Shown here piece after piece: positions 25,526-35,635 of a DNA stretch of 64,000 bases. This DNA comes from an alpha proteobacterium L41A (lineage in GTDB: Bacteria; Pseudomonadota; Alphaproteobacteria; Caulobacterales; Caulobacteraceae). The notes under the pieces are model-generated. The model had not been told where the DNA came from. It saw nothing but the letters and a program-made list of their open reading frames with translations, and searched no databases. Position 1 is the stretch's first letter, and each line of letters starts with the position of its first letter. The position numbers and the translations under genes were made by a program. The stretch lies in the NCBI GenBank assembly GCA_000335735.1, contig AMYY01000013.1, forward strand, positions 1 to 64,000, written 5' to 3'.

Positions 25526-27358
25526 ATGAACCTGCGCAATGTCGCCATCATCGCCCACGTCGACCACGGCAAAACGACCCTGGTTGACCAACTGCTCGCC
25601 CAATCCGGCGTGTTCCGAGCCAATGAGGCGACGACCGAGCGCGCCATGGACTCCAACGACCAGGAAAAAGAGCGCGGCATCACCATCCTGGCCAAGTGCA
25701 CCTCGGTGCTCTGGAACGGCAAGGCGGGCGAAACCCGCATCAACATCATCGACACCCCCGGCCACGCCGATTTCGGCGGCGAGGTCGAGCGCATCCTGGG
25801 CATGGTGGACGGCTGCGTCATCCTGGTGGACGCCGAAGAGGGCGTCATGCCCCAGACCAAGTTCGTGCTGACCAAGGCGCTGAAGATGGGCCTGCGCCCG
25901 ATCCTGTGCATCAACAAGGTCGACCGCGCCCACGCCGATCCGGACCGCGTGCACAACGAGACCTTCGACCTGTTCGCCGCTATCGGCGCGACGGACGAGC
26001 AGCTGGACTTCCCGCACATCTACGCCTCTGGCCGCAACGGCTGGGCGACGCTGGACCTGAACCAGCCCAACGACAATCTGGCCCCGCTGTTCGACCTGAT
26101 CGTCGACCACGTGCCGCCGCCCGCCGTTCAGGCCAACAAGGACAAGCCGTTCCGCATGCTGGACGTGCTGATCGAAAGCGATCCGTTCCTGGGCCGCCTG
26201 CTGACCGGCCGGATCGAGAGCGGCAAGGCCGTTCCCGGCATGGCGATCCACGCCCTGGACCGTGAAGGCAAGGAAATCGAACGCGGCCGCATCACCAAGG
26301 TGCTGGCCTTCCGCGGCCTGAAGCGCCAGCCGCTGGACGAGGGTTCGGAAGCGGGGGACATCGTCGCCATCGCCGGCATGTCCAAGGCGACCGTGGCCGA
26401 CACCCTGTGCGCCATGGAGGTGACCGAGCCGCTGGACGCCCAGCCGATCGATCCGCCGACCATCTCCATGACCGTCTCGGTCAACGACAGCCCCCTGGCC
26501 GGCCGCGAAGGCGACAAGGTCCAGTCGCGCGTCATCCGCGACCGCCTGTTGAAGGAAGCCGAGGCCAACGTCGCCATCCGCGTGACCACGACCGAAGGCG
26601 GCGACGCCTATGAGGTCGCCGGCCGCGGCGAACTGCAGCTGGGCGTTCTGATCGAGAACATGCGCCGCGAAGGCTTCGAGGTTTCGATCTCGCGTCCGCG
26701 CGTCGTGTTCAAGGAAGGCGAGAACGGCGAGAAGCTGGAGCCGATCGAAGACGTCATGATCGACGTGGACGACGAGTTTACCGGCGTGGTCATCGAAAAG
26801 CTGTCGGCCCGCAAGGCCGAGCTGGCCGACATGGGCCCTTCGGGCGCCGGCAAGACCCGCATCAGCCTAAAGGCGCCGTCGCGCGCGCTGATCGGCTACC
26901 AGGGCGAGTTCCTGACCGACACGCGCGGTTCGGGCGTGCTCAACCGTGTGTTCAGCCACTATGAGCCGCACAAGGGCGCCATCGCCGGCCGTCTGAAGGG
27001 CGTTCTGATCTCGAACTCGGACGGTGAAACCGCCGCCTTCGCCCTGTGGAACCTGGAAGATCGCGGCGTCATGTTCGTCGGCGCGGGCGAAAAGACCTAT
27101 CAGGGCATGATCATCGGCGAGAACGCGCGCTGGGACGACCTGGACGTCAACCCGATCAAGGGCAAGCAGCTGACCAACGTCCGCGCCGCCGGCAAGGACG
27201 AGGCCGTTCGCCTGACCCCGCCGCGCCAGATGTCGCTGGAACAGGCCATCGCCTATATCGACGACGACGAGCTGGTCGAGGTGACGCCCAAGTCCATCCG
27301 CCTGCGCAAGCAGACGCTGAACCCGTCGTTCCGCAAGAAGCGCGTTCGCCCGGAGTAG
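25526..27358 (+). CDS. typA: Translational GTPase TypA/BipA
   Basis: A ribosome-binding GTPase of the EF-G group that assists 50S assembly and growth under stress such as cold. [10 protein letters not shown] near residue 9 is G1, a region ending [20 protein letters not shown] carries G2, DTPGHADF is G3 and NKVDR is G4. Domains II, III and V follow ([20 protein letters not shown]), and the TypA-specific C-terminal domain has [13 protein letters not shown] and [12 protein letters not shown]. Length 610 is standard. I use the ATG at 25526 ([14 protein letters not shown]); an in-frame start ten codons earlier is not family-like. Confidence 0.97.
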   Translation: MNLRNVAIIAHVDHGKTTLVDQLLAQSGVFRANEATTERAMDSNDQEKERGITILAKCTSVLWNGKAGETRINIIDTPGHADFGGEVERILGMVDGCVILVDAEEGVMPQTKFVLTKALKMGLRPILCINKVDRAHADPDRVHNETFDLFAAIGATDEQLDFPHIYASGRNGWATLDLNQPNDNLAPLFDLIVDHVPPPAVQANKDKPFRMLDVLIESDPFLGRLLTGRIESGKAVPGMAIHALDREGKEIERGRITKVLAFRGLKRQPLDEGSEAGDIVAIAGMSKATVADTLCAMEVTEPLDAQPIDPPTISMTVSVNDSPLAGREGDKVQSRVIRDRLLKEAEANVAIRVTTTEGGDAYEVAGRGELQLGVLIENMRREGFEVSISRPRVVFKEGENGEKLEPIEDVMIDVDDEFTGVVIEKLSARKAELADMGPSGAGKTRISLKAPSRALIGYQGEFLTDTRGSGVLNRVFSHYEPHKGAIAGRLKGVLISNSDGETAAFALWNLEDRGVMFVGAGEKTYQGMIIGENARWDDLDVNPIKGKQLTNVRAAGKDEAVRLTPPRQMSLEQAIAYIDDDELVEVTPKSIRLRKQTLNPSFRKKRVRPE

Positions 27359-27409
27359 TCAGCAATCCCTGACTGACGTGCGGTGGGATGCGGCCTATAG
27401 ACGGCTGAC

Positions 27410-30115
27410 ATGAACGCCTCGCCCAGTCTGGATGACCGCCTTGACGAGGCCGCCCGCGCGGAAGACCCGCGCGCGGCGGTTTCTGTCGTTTTGCGCGAGA
27501 CCTATGACGCCGCCCGCGCCCGGGCGGAGCGCAAGCTGGTCGGCGGCATGAAGGGCCGCGATGTGGCGCGTCTTTACGCCGCCGCCGCCGACGAGATGCT
27601 GGCCGGCCTGTGGCGGGTGGCGACCCAGACGCTGTGGCCGACCTCGCCGGTCGAGGCCGAGCGGCTGGCCCTGGTCGCGGTCGGGGGCTACGGCCGGGGC
27701 GTGCTGGCGCCCCATTCCGATCTGGACCTGCTGTTCCTGAGATCGTCCAAGGCGACGCCGCGCGGCGAGCAGGTGATCCAGTTCGTCCTCTATGTGCTGT
27801 GGGACCTCGGGGCCAAGGTCGGGTCGGCGGTGCGCTCGGTCGAGGAGTGTCTGAGCCTGTCGCGAATCGACATGACGGTGCGGACGACCCTGCTGGAGGC
27901 GCGTCCGCTGGCGGGGGACGAGGCGCTGGCCCAGCTGATGATCGGCCGGTTCCGCGACATGGTGTCGAAATCCGATCCGCGCCCCTTCATCGCCGCCAAG
28001 CTGGAGGAGCGGGCCGCCCGGCACGAGAAGGCCGGCTCGACCCGCTACAAGGTCGAACCCAACGTCAAGGACGGCAAGGGCGGCTTGCGCGACCTGAACA
28101 CCCTGTACTGGATCGCCCGGTCCCTGGCGCCCGAAAGCCGGCTGGGCGCAACGGTGATGGACGAACTGTTCACCCCGCGCGAGCGCCGCACGTCGGACGA
28201 GGCGTTCGACTTTCTGTGGCAGGTCCGCATCCATCTGCATCTGATCGCGGGCCGGGCCGAAGAGAAGCTGACCTTCGACATGCAGCCCGAAGTGGCCCGG
28301 CGGATGGGCTGGCGCGGGCGCGGCGACGAACCGGCGGTCGAGCGGTTCATGCGGCGATACTTTCTGGTGGCCCGCGACGTCGGCGCCCTGACCCGCGCCA
28401 TGTCGGCCAAGCTGGAGGCGCGCCACCAGAAGACGGCGCACGGCCTGTCGCGTCTGATGGCGCCGTTCCGGCCCGCCCCCCGCCGCAAGCTGGAGGTCGA
28501 GGGGTTCTGGATCGACCAGGGCCGTCTGTCGGTCGAGGGGCCGGAGGTGTTCGCCGCCGATCCGGTCAAGCTGCTGACCCTGTTCGTCTGCGCCGACAAG
28601 CACGACCTGGACCTGCATCCGGACGCCTTTTCGGCGGTGACGCGGTCGCTGTCGCTGGTGACGCCCCGGCTGAGGCGCGATCCGGCGGCGACGCGGGCGT
28701 TTCTGGACATTCTGGCGCACGGGCAGAGGCCCTATCGCGTCCTGACCATCATGAACGAGACGGGTTTGCTGGGCCGGTTCCTGCCCGAATGGGGGCGGAT
28801 CGTCGGCCAGACCCAGTTCAACATGTACCACGCCTATACGGTCGATGAGCACACGCTTCAGGCCATCGGCATCATCAACGACATCGCGCGCGGCAAGCTG
28901 AAGACCGACCACCCGATGGCCAGCGAGATCGTGCATCTGATCTCGGACATGGAAGCCCTGATGCTGGGCATGCTGCTGCATGATGTGGGCAAGGGCGGCG
29001 AGCGGGGGCAGCTAGAGGACGGCGCCATCGCCGCGCGTCGGGCGTGCGAGCGGCTGGGCGTCGATCCGCGCCGGATCGAACTGGTGGTCTGGCTGGTGCG
29101 CAGCCATCTGGCGCTGTCGGACTACGCCCAGAAGCGCGATCTGTCGGACCCGGCGACGATCCGCGCCTTCGCCGAACTGGTCGGCGACCCGGAACGACTG
29201 CGGATGCTGCTGGTCCTGACGGTCGCCGATATCCGGGCCGTGGGGCCGGGGGTGTGGAACGGCTGGAAGGGTCAGCTGATGCGCACCCTCTACAACCAGG
29301 TCGCCGCCCTGTTCCGGGGCGAGGACGTGACGCGCGAGGATCCGCTGGCGGCCCATCCGGCCCTGGTTCAGCGGGCGCGCGAGACGGGCGCGGCGGCCGA
29401 GAGCGCGCCCACCGCGCCGGTGCAGGGGCTGACGGTGCAGACCACCGAAATCTCCATCGCCGCGGCCGACCGACCGGGCCTGTTCGCCGATCTGGCCCAG
29501 ACCATGGCCGCCCTGGGCGCCGACGTGACCGACGCCCGCGTGGCGACCGAGGACGGTGTCGTCCTAGACGTGTTTCGTGTTCAGGACGGAGCGGGCCTGC
29601 CTTATGGCCAGGCCGAGCCGCGTCGCCTGAAGGCTTTGGTCGAGGCGCTGGAAAAGGCCGCGCGGGGCGAGGGCCGCATCGGCCAAGCCCCCGATCCGAC
29701 CGGCAATGCGCGCAAGGCGGCCTTCGAAGTCCGGCCCGTGGTCATGGTCGATCACCACGCCAGCGAGGTCGCCACCGTGGTAGAGGTGTCCTGCGCCGAC
29801 CGGCCGGGGCTGCTGGCGGACCTGTCGCGCGTGTTCAACGACGAAGGCCTGAGTATCCGCTCCGCCCATGTCGCCAGCTATGGTGAGCGGGCGGTGGACA
29901 GTTTCTACGTCGTGGATCGCAAAGGGCGAAAGATCACCTCGGAACAGCGGATCGCCGAACTACGCACCGCGCTTGAGGCCGTGCTGGACAGCCGCGCGCC
30001 CGCGCCCGCCGGACGCAAGGTCGCCTCGGCCCGCGCCAGCGCGCGCGACGTCTCCGACCTGGGCCGCCGCAGCCCGCGCGCAAAGCCCGTATCGCCCGGC
30101 GAACAAGCGCGCTAA
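27410..30115 (+). CDS. glnD: PII uridylyltransferase / uridylyl-removing enzyme
   Basis: The nitrogen sensor that uridylylates PII proteins when glutamine is low and removes UMP when it is high. Domains in order: the nucleotidyltransferase domain with GGYGRGVLAPHSDLDL near residue 95, the PII-uridylyltransferase middle part, the HD hydrolase domain with LLHDVGKGG near residue 523, and two ACT domains that bind glutamine from about residues 680 and 785 (AADRPGLFADLAQTMAALG; CADRPGLLADLSRVFNDEG). Length 901 matches alphaproteobacterial GlnD. No glnB is in the window. Confidence 0.96.
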   Translation: MNASPSLDDRLDEAARAEDPRAAVSVVLRETYDAARARAERKLVGGMKGRDVARLYAAAADEMLAGLWRVATQTLWPTSPVEAERLALVAVGGYGRGVLAPHSDLDLLFLRSSKATPRGEQVIQFVLYVLWDLGAKVGSAVRSVEECLSLSRIDMTVRTTLLEARPLAGDEALAQLMIGRFRDMVSKSDPRPFIAAKLEERAARHEKAGSTRYKVEPNVKDGKGGLRDLNTLYWIARSLAPESRLGATVMDELFTPRERRTSDEAFDFLWQVRIHLHLIAGRAEEKLTFDMQPEVARRMGWRGRGDEPAVERFMRRYFLVARDVGALTRAMSAKLEARHQKTAHGLSRLMAPFRPAPRRKLEVEGFWIDQGRLSVEGPEVFAADPVKLLTLFVCADKHDLDLHPDAFSAVTRSLSLVTPRLRRDPAATRAFLDILAHGQRPYRVLTIMNETGLLGRFLPEWGRIVGQTQFNMYHAYTVDEHTLQAIGIINDIARGKLKTDHPMASEIVHLISDMEALMLGMLLHDVGKGGERGQLEDGAIAARRACERLGVDPRRIELVVWLVRSHLALSDYAQKRDLSDPATIRAFAELVGDPERLRMLLVLTVADIRAVGPGVWNGWKGQLMRTLYNQVAALFRGEDVTREDPLAAHPALVQRARETGAAAESAPTAPVQGLTVQTTEISIAAADRPGLFADLAQTMAALGADVTDARVATEDGVVLDVFRVQDGAGLPYGQAEPRRLKALVEALEKAARGEGRIGQAPDPTGNARKAAFEVRPVVMVDHHASEVATVVEVSCADRPGLLADLSRVFNDEGLSIRSAHVASYGERAVDSFYVVDRKGRKITSEQRIAELRTALEAVLDSRAPAPAGRKVASARASARDVSDLGRRSPRAKPVSPGEQAR

Positions 30116-30151
30116 GCGACTACCTTCCTCCGCGCCCTGTCGAATGTCCGC

Positions 30152-31747
30152 ATGAGCCTCGCCCGAAACACCCTGGTGCAGTCGACCCTGACGCTGGGCA
30201 GTCGAATTCTCGGCTTCGTGCGCGACATGGCGCTGGCGGCGCGCTTCGGCCAGGGGCCGATGATGGACGCCTTCACCACGGCGTTGATGCTGCCCAACAT
30301 GTTCCGCCGCCTGTTCGCAGAAGGCGCCTTCGCCCAGGCCTTCGTGCCGGTCTATGGCGGGGTTCGGGCGCGCGAGGGCGAGGAAGCCGCCGCCGTCACG
30401 GCGTCCGAGGCGCTCAGCTTCATGCTGGCCGTGGTCGCCGGCTTCTGCATCCTGCTGCAGGTCGTGATGCCGTGGATCATGCCGTGGCTGCTGTCGGCCT
30501 ATCAGGGCCAGCCCGAGGTGCTGCGCGCCGCCGTGATCGCGACGCAGCTGGCCATGCCCTATCTGGCCTGTATGACCGTGGCCTCGCTGCTGTCGGGCGT
30601 GTTGAACACTGGTGGTCGGTTCGCCCTGTCAGCGGCCGTGCCGGTGTTTCTGAACCTGTGCACCCTGGCCGCCCTTGTGCCGCCGCTGATCCTGCCGATC
30701 CCGCAGGAGACGGTGCTGCTGATGGTGACGGCGGCGGTGACGGTGTCGGGCCTGATCCAGGCCGGCCTCTTGTGGTGGGGCGTGCGGCGTCTGGGCGTTC
30801 GGCTGAAGATCGGCCTGCCGCGCATCACCCCGAATGTCCGTCACACCCTGGCGCTGGCCGTGCCCGGCGCCTTGGCGGGCGGGGCGTTGCAGATCAACTC
30901 TCTGGTGTCGCAGTTTCTGACTGGCTCGGACGAGGGCGCGCGTTCGGTGCTGTATAACGCCGACCGGCTGTATCAACTGCCGCTGGGCCTGGTGGGGGTC
31001 GCCATCGGCCTGGCCTTGGTGCCACGCCTGACCAAGGCGTTCGTCGACGGAGATCACGAGGGCGGACAGAAGACGCTGGATGACGGGATCAATCTGGCGA
31101 TGGCCTTCACCCTGCCGGCGGCTGTGGCCCTGTTCGTCATTCCCTTTTTCATCATCGACGCGACCGTGACGCGCGGCGCCTTCTCCTCGGCCGACGCCGC
31201 CCGCACCGCCGACGTTTTGCGTCAGTTCGCCTGGGGCGTGCCGGCCTTCGTCCTGGCCAAGGTTCTGACCCCGCCCTTCTTCGCGCGCCAGGACACGCGC
31301 CGTCCGATGATCTTCGCCGTGGCCAGCGTGGTCATCACCGTCATCCTGGGTTCGGCCCTGTTCTTCTGGTTCCGCCGTCAGGGCTGGGACGGGGTGTTGG
31401 GCCTGGCCATCGCCACCAGCACCTCGGCCTGGGTCAATGTCGCCCTGCTGGGCGGCGTCCTGATCCGCGAGAACAGCTGGCGGCCGTCGCCGGCCTTTTT
31501 GTCGCGCATCGCCCGCGTGATCGCCGCCAGCGCCATGATGGCCGCCCTGCTGTTCGCCGCCGACGTCTTCTATCCGCAGCTTAGCCGCCTGTTCCTGGCC
31601 AAGGAGATCGCCGTCCTGGTGGTCTGCGGCGCCGGAGCCGGGCTTTACGGCTTCTGCCTGCTGGCGTTCCGGGCCGTCACGATCTCGGAACTGAAGGCGA
31701 CACTGAAGCGCGAGCCCGGCGGCGGCGCGGTCTCCGGTCTGGACTGA
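30152..31747 (+). CDS. murJ: Lipid II flippase MurJ
   Basis: An inner-membrane MOP-superfamily transporter that flips lipid II for peptidoglycan synthesis. The 531-residue sequence has about fourteen hydrophobic helices. Family marks are SRILGFVRDMALAARFG at the start, the MLPNMFRRLFAEGAFAQAFVPVY loop, LYNADRLYQLPLGLVGVAIG and RQDTRRPM. It lies 36 bases after glnD. The glnD-murJ-trpS order is a frequent alphaproteobacterial arrangement. Confidence 0.95.
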   Translation: MSLARNTLVQSTLTLGSRILGFVRDMALAARFGQGPMMDAFTTALMLPNMFRRLFAEGAFAQAFVPVYGGVRAREGEEAAAVTASEALSFMLAVVAGFCILLQVVMPWIMPWLLSAYQGQPEVLRAAVIATQLAMPYLACMTVASLLSGVLNTGGRFALSAAVPVFLNLCTLAALVPPLILPIPQETVLLMVTAAVTVSGLIQAGLLWWGVRRLGVRLKIGLPRITPNVRHTLALAVPGALAGGALQINSLVSQFLTGSDEGARSVLYNADRLYQLPLGLVGVAIGLALVPRLTKAFVDGDHEGGQKTLDDGINLAMAFTLPAAVALFVIPFFIIDATVTRGAFSSADAARTADVLRQFAWGVPAFVLAKVLTPPFFARQDTRRPMIFAVASVVITVILGSALFFWFRRQGWDGVLGLAIATSTSAWVNVALLGGVLIRENSWRPSPAFLSRIARVIAASAMMAALLFAADVFYPQLSRLFLAKEIAVLVVCGAGAGLYGFCLLAFRAVTISELKATLKREPGGGAVSGLD

Positions 31748-31872
31748 CAGGCAGCGAACCGATAAGCGCGAGGCCATGACGACCTCGGGCCTGATCCATG
31801 ACCTGCGATGGCGCGGCTGAGCCGCCGCCTGCCTCGCCACGCCTGCCTTTCGACCTTCCGAGACCCGATCCC

Positions 31873-32916
31873 ATGACCGACCAAACCCCCGCCGTTGCGA
31901 CATATGACGGTCCGCGCCGCATCCTGTCCGGCATCCAGGCCTCAGGCGCGCTGCACCTGGGCAACTATCTCGGCGCCCTGAAGCGGTTCGTCGAACTGCA
32001 GGACCAGGGCGCGCCGGTCTATGTCTTCGTCGCCGACATGCACGCCATCACCGTGTGGCAGGATCCCGCCAAACTGACCGCCCAGACGCGCGAGATCGCC
32101 GCCGCCTATCTGGCTTCGGGCCTGGATCCGGAAAAGGCGATCATCTTCCCGCAATCGGCCGTACGCGCCCATGCGGAACTGGCCTGGATCTTCAACTGCG
32201 TCGCCCGTCTCGGCTGGCTGGACCGGATGACCCAGTTCAAGGAGAAGTCGGGCAAGCACAAGGAACGCTCCTCGGTCGGTCTCTACACCTATCCCGTGCT
32301 CCAGGCGGCCGACATCCTGCTGTACAAGGCCACCGAGGTGCCGGTCGGCGAGGACCAGAAGCAGCATCTGGAACTGACCCGCGACATCGCGGCCAAGTTC
32401 AACAACGACTTCGGCGTTCCCGGTTTCTTCCCCGTGCCCGAGCCGATCATCCAGGGGCCGGCGACCCGCGTCATGTCCCTGCGCGACGGGGCGGCCAAGA
32501 TGTCCAAGTCGGATCCGTCCGACAACAGCCGCATCAACCTGACCGACGACGCCGACACGATCGCCTCCAAGATCAAGAAGGCCAAGACCGATCCCGAGCC
32601 GTTGCCGGAAACCTTGGACGGGCTGAACGAACGGCCCGAGGCCAAGAATCTGGTCGCCATCTATGCGGCGCTGGCGGGCCTGACCCGCGAACAGGTGATC
32701 GCACAGTTCGGCGGCCAGGGTTTCGGCGCCTTCAAGCCGGCGCTAGCGGACCTGGCGGTGTCGTCGCTGGCGCCCGTGACGGCCGAGATGCGCCGCCTGA
32801 TGGACGATCCGGCCGAGATCGACCGCGTGCTGAAGGCCGGCGCCGAGCGCGCCGCCGAGGTCGCCGATCCTGTGGTGGACGAGGTCAAGAAGATTGTCGG
32901 CTTCTGGAGGGCGTAA
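31873..32916 (+). CDS. trpS: Tryptophanyl-tRNA synthetase
   Basis: Charges tRNA-Trp. A class I synthetase of 347 residues, dimeric in the family. The HIGH-equivalent is [14 protein letters not shown] near residue 25 and the KMSKS loop is intact at residues 209-213 ([11 protein letters not shown]). [10 protein letters not shown] and [14 protein letters not shown] line the tryptophan pocket. The ATG at 31873 ([20 protein letters not shown]) is chosen. The stop TAA overlaps the ATG of the next gene by one base (TAATG), so the OsmC-like protein is co-translated. Confidence 0.97.
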   Translation: MTDQTPAVATYDGPRRILSGIQASGALHLGNYLGALKRFVELQDQGAPVYVFVADMHAITVWQDPAKLTAQTREIAAAYLASGLDPEKAIIFPQSAVRAHAELAWIFNCVARLGWLDRMTQFKEKSGKHKERSSVGLYTYPVLQAADILLYKATEVPVGEDQKQHLELTRDIAAKFNNDFGVPGFFPVPEPIIQGPATRVMSLRDGAAKMSKSDPSDNSRINLTDDADTIASKIKKAKTDPEPLPETLDGLNERPEAKNLVAIYAALAGLTREQVIAQFGGQGFGAFKPALADLAVSSLAPVTAEMRRLMDDPAEIDRVLKAGAERAAEVADPVVDEVKKIVGFWRA

Positions 32917-33380
32917 TGGGCGTCTATGAGGCCAAGATCGTCTGGACCCGCGGCGACCAGCCCTTTTTGGACAAAGGCTACAGCCGCGCCCATTCCTGGA
33001 GCTTCGACGGCGGGGCGGTGGTGCCGGGGTCGTCGGCGCCGTCCAGCGTGCCCGTGCCGATGTCCGATCCGGCCGGTGTCGATCCGGAAGAGGCGATGAT
33101 CGCCTCCCTGTCCAGCTGCCATATGCTGTGGTTCCTCGCCTTCGCCGCCAACGCCGGCCTGGTGGTCGACACCTATGTCGACGAGGCCTCGGGCAAGATG
33201 GGCAAGGACCCAGACGGCAAACGTTACCTCGCCGAGGTGACGCTGCGCCCCTTCACCAGCTTCACCGGCCGCGAGCCCGATCAGGCCGAGATCGACGCCC
33301 TGCACCACCAGGCCCACGACCATTGCGAAATGGCCCATTCGGTCCGCGCGACCATCACGGTCGAGGCGACGGTCGGCTAG
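32916..33380 (+). CDS. OsmC-family protein
   Basis: A 154-residue OsmC/Ohr-fold protein, a family of thiol peroxidases that reduce organic hydroperoxides. PEEAMIASLSSCHMLWFLAFAANAGLVVD holds the first catalytic cysteine (LSSCHML), and HHQAHDHCEMAHSVRATI the second, so the two-cysteine active site is intact. GGAG stands just before the ATG. Linkage to trpS is tight, with a one-base overlap. The 3' end overlaps the convergent flavoprotein gene by four bases; that gene's product is also thiol-linked. Confidence 0.88.
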   Translation: MGVYEAKIVWTRGDQPFLDKGYSRAHSWSFDGGAVVPGSSAPSSVPVPMSDPAGVDPEEAMIASLSSCHMLWFLAFAANAGLVVDTYVDEASGKMGKDPDGKRYLAEVTLRPFTSFTGREPDQAEIDALHHQAHDHCEMAHSVRATITVEATVG

Positions 33381-34291
33381 GCGGCGATCGCCGTCTCTTC
33401 CTCGATCAGGGATCTGAAAAGAGCGTGGGCGGCGATCATGCCGTCCGAGGTCGCCAGGGTGATGTTGGAGGCGGCGCGCGCCAGGTCGCCGGCGGCGAAG
33501 ACGCCCGGCTGGGTCGTCTGTTGCATGGCGTCCACCTTGATCACTCGCCCCATCGGGGTGTCGGTCATCTCGCAGCCCAACCGCTCGGCGAAGGGGCTGG
33601 CGACGCGCACATTGGCGCCGACGAAGATGGCCTTCAGGTCGACGAACCGTCCGTCGGTCAGCCGCGCGCCGCTCAGGTCCGGCGCCTCGCCCTCCAGCCG
33701 CGCGATGGGCGTAGCCTCGATGGTGACCTCGCGTCGATCCAGCAGACGGGCGTCGTCGGGCGACAGGCCGACGTCCAGATCCATGAACAGGGTGACCTGG
33801 CCCCATTCGGCGACCGTCGCCGCATACTGGACCGCGTGATCGCCGCGCCCAAGCACGCCGATGGGGCCGCCGCCGATCTCATAGCCGTGGCACCAGGGAC
33901 AGTGCAGGGCGGTGCGGCCCCAGCGTTCCTTCACCCCCGGGATGTCGGCCAGCACGTCCTCGACCCCGTGCGACAGCAGCAGCCGGCGACCGCGCGTGCG
34001 TGTGCCGTCAGCGAAGGCGACCGAGAAACCGCCATCGATCCGTTCGACCTCGACCGCCTCCGCCATGCGGAAGGCGGCTGTGGGATAGGCCGCGACCTGA
34101 TACCGGGCCGACGCCGTGATCTCGGCGCCGGGCTTTCCATCATTGGTCAGGACGCCATGGGCGCGGGCGGCGAACCGATTGCGCGGCCGGCCGTCGTCGA
34201 TGACCAGAACGCGGCGGCGCGCGCGGACCAGCTGCATGGCTGCGGACAGGCCGGCATAGGAGCCGCCGATGATCAGGGCGTCGTGCGGCAT
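33377..34291 (-). CDS. Thioredoxin-reductase-like NAD(P)/FAD oxidoreductase
   Basis: A 304-residue two-domain flavoprotein. IIGGSYAGLSAAMQL near the start binds FAD. HCPWCHGYE near residue 135 is the redox CxxC in the position found in thioredoxin reductases. GVLGRGDHAVQYAATVAEWG binds NAD(P), and GVFAAGDLA closes the FAD site. I start at 34291 (MPHDALIIGG), with GGAAG nine bases upstream; a start at 34318 would overlap the upstream gene. It is downstream of an Rrf2 regulator on the same strand, likely in one operon; such pairs respond to redox or electrophile stress. The physiological disulfide substrate is unknown. Confidence 0.9.
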   Translation of the reverse strand: MPHDALIIGGSYAGLSAAMQLVRARRRVLVIDDGRPRNRFAARAHGVLTNDGKPGAEITASARYQVAAYPTAAFRMAEAVEVERIDGGFSVAFADGTRTRGRRLLLSHGVEDVLADIPGVKERWGRTALHCPWCHGYEIGGGPIGVLGRGDHAVQYAATVAEWGQVTLFMDLDVGLSPDDARLLDRREVTIEATPIARLEGEAPDLSGARLTDGRFVDLKAIFVGANVRVASPFAERLGCEMTDTPMGRVIKVDAMQQTTQPGVFAAGDLARAASNITLATSDGMIAAHALFRSLIEEETAIAA

Positions 34292-34295
34292 GACG

Positions 34296-34775
34296 TCAGG
34301 ACTTCCGGGTGTGGGCATGGAGCAAATCTCTCTTGGGATGTTCGGCCATGCGGCGCGAGAAATCCGCCGCCAGATCGGCCAGGGTGATGTCGTTCAGTCG
34401 CGCGATCAGCAGGGCCCGGGCGGCGGCGTAGGTTTCGGCCAGGGCGTCATTGACCGCCGCCTCGACCAGGCAGCCGTCGGCCTCGATAGGCGGGGCGGCC
34501 GGAAACAGATCCGTACCGCCGAGGGCCGCGTTCACCTGGCCCAGAGTGACCTGATCCAGCGGTCGCGAAAGACGCCAGCCGCCGCCATGCCCCTTCTCCG
34601 ACGCCACCAATCCCTGCTCGCGCAGACCGGCCATGGTTCGGCGAACCACCACGGGATTGGTGGACAGGCACACCGCCAGCTGGTCCGAGGTCATGGGCGA
34701 GCCGATGCGTGTCTCATGCTCGGCCATATGCAGCAGGGCGTGGAGGATGTTGGACAGACGGGAATCCCTTTTCAT
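34296..34775 (-). CDS. Rrf2-family transcriptional regulator
   Basis: A 159-residue winged-helix regulator. MKRDSRLSNILHALLHMAEHE opens the HTH domain, and SDQLAVCLSTNPVVVRRTMAGLREQGLVASEKGHGGGWRLSRP is the recognition helix and wing typical of Rrf2. It lacks the three-cysteine Fe-S site of IscR/NsrR; the only cysteines are in AVCLSTN and GCLVEAA. So it looks like the thiol-switch or ligand-binding branch (YwnA/HypR-like). The ATG at 34775 directly abuts a perfect palindrome that should be its own operator. It probably controls the flavoprotein gene behind it. Confidence 0.9.
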   Translation of the reverse strand: MKRDSRLSNILHALLHMAEHETRIGSPMTSDQLAVCLSTNPVVVRRTMAGLREQGLVASEKGHGGGWRLSRPLDQVTLGQVNAALGGTDLFPAAPPIEADGCLVEAAVNDALAETYAAARALLIARLNDITLADLAADFSRRMAEHPKRDLLHAHTRKS

Positions 34776-34792
34776 GTAACTGCAATTGTTAC
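34776..34792. promoter_or_regulatory. Probable operator of the Rrf2 regulator
   Basis: GTAAC-TGCAATT-GTTAC is an inverted repeat with 5-bp arms and a 7-base centre that is itself almost symmetric (TGCAATT). It touches the start codon of the Rrf2 gene, so protein bound here would block both transcription and translation start. The spacing is like that of YwnA-type Rrf2 operators. Confidence 0.6.
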
Positions 34793-34833
34793 GTGATGGG
34801 TCGCCCGTCAATAGTGCGGGTGAGTTTTCTTTT

Positions 34834-35592
34834 TCAGCCGTGTGGGACGGCGTCGGTCAGGAAGGCGCCGAAGCGGCGCAGGGCTTCGGTCGTCAGTTCC
34901 GGGTCGTGGCGCATGGGGCCGTTGTTGGTCGGTTCATCGAAGGCGTGAGTGCCTCCAGCGATCCAGCTTTCGACCTCGGAGCCGCAGTTGCGGATCATGG
35001 CGTTAACCTGCTCGGCGTTGCGGACGGTGGTCAGGTGGTCGCGCTTGCAGGTGACGGCCAGGACGCGCGGGCAATGCCGCCAGGGCTTGAGCCGGTTGAA
35101 GGCGAACGGGCCGATGTAGGGATAGGCCAGCCAGACCGCCTTGACGCCTGACAGGTCGGCCCCGGCGGGATCGGTCACGCCAAAGGCGCCGGGCGTCGGC
35201 GCGCCGCTCATCATCTCCATGATCGACCAGCCGCCGTGGCTCCAGCCGGCCAGGACCAGCTTCGTCGCATCGACATCCGGCCGGGCCGAAACGCCCTGGA
35301 TGGCCGCCAAGACGTCGCCCACCCGTTCATAGCCCCGGAACGACAGGCCCGTGCAGACCGCCGCCAGGGTGAAGACCCGGCCCCATCCGCGCGGGCCGTA
35401 GGAATCGACGATGAAGGCGCGCCAGCCCGCCGCCTTGGCGACCTCGGCATAGCGGGGCAGGTGATCGCGCAGACCTCCGCAGCCATGGAACATCAGCACG
35501 GCAGGACGGGGCCGATCGTCGTCCGGGCCCACGACGGTGACATGGGGCTCAAGCCGGGCCCAACGGCGCTTCAGATCATCCATCTTCGACAT
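34834..35592 (-). CDS. Alpha/beta hydrolase, dienelactone hydrolase type
   Basis: A 252-residue hydrolase. VLMFHGCGGLRDHLPRYAEVAKAAGWRAFIVDSYGPRGWG gives the oxyanion strand and the family's YGPRG turn. LVLAGWSHGGWSIMEMM carries the nucleophile Ser in G-x-S-x-G, and GTHAFDEP supplies the catalytic His. The third residue is likely an Asp in CKRDHLTT. No signal peptide, so cytosolic. Substrate unknown. It reads leftwards and is not clearly linked to the Rrf2 operon, whose start lies about 60 bases beyond its stop. Confidence 0.87.
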   Translation of the reverse strand: MSKMDDLKRRWARLEPHVTVVGPDDDRPRPAVLMFHGCGGLRDHLPRYAEVAKAAGWRAFIVDSYGPRGWGRVFTLAAVCTGLSFRGYERVGDVLAAIQGVSARPDVDATKLVLAGWSHGGWSIMEMMSGAPTPGAFGVTDPAGADLSGVKAVWLAYPYIGPFAFNRLKPWRHCPRVLAVTCKRDHLTTVRNAEQVNAMIRNCGSEVESWIAGGTHAFDEPTNNGPMRHDPELTTEALRRFGAFLTDAVPHG

Positions 35593-35635
35593 ACGCCGCA
35601 GCTTACCGGCGAAAGCCAGTCCAAAAATCGGGCGC

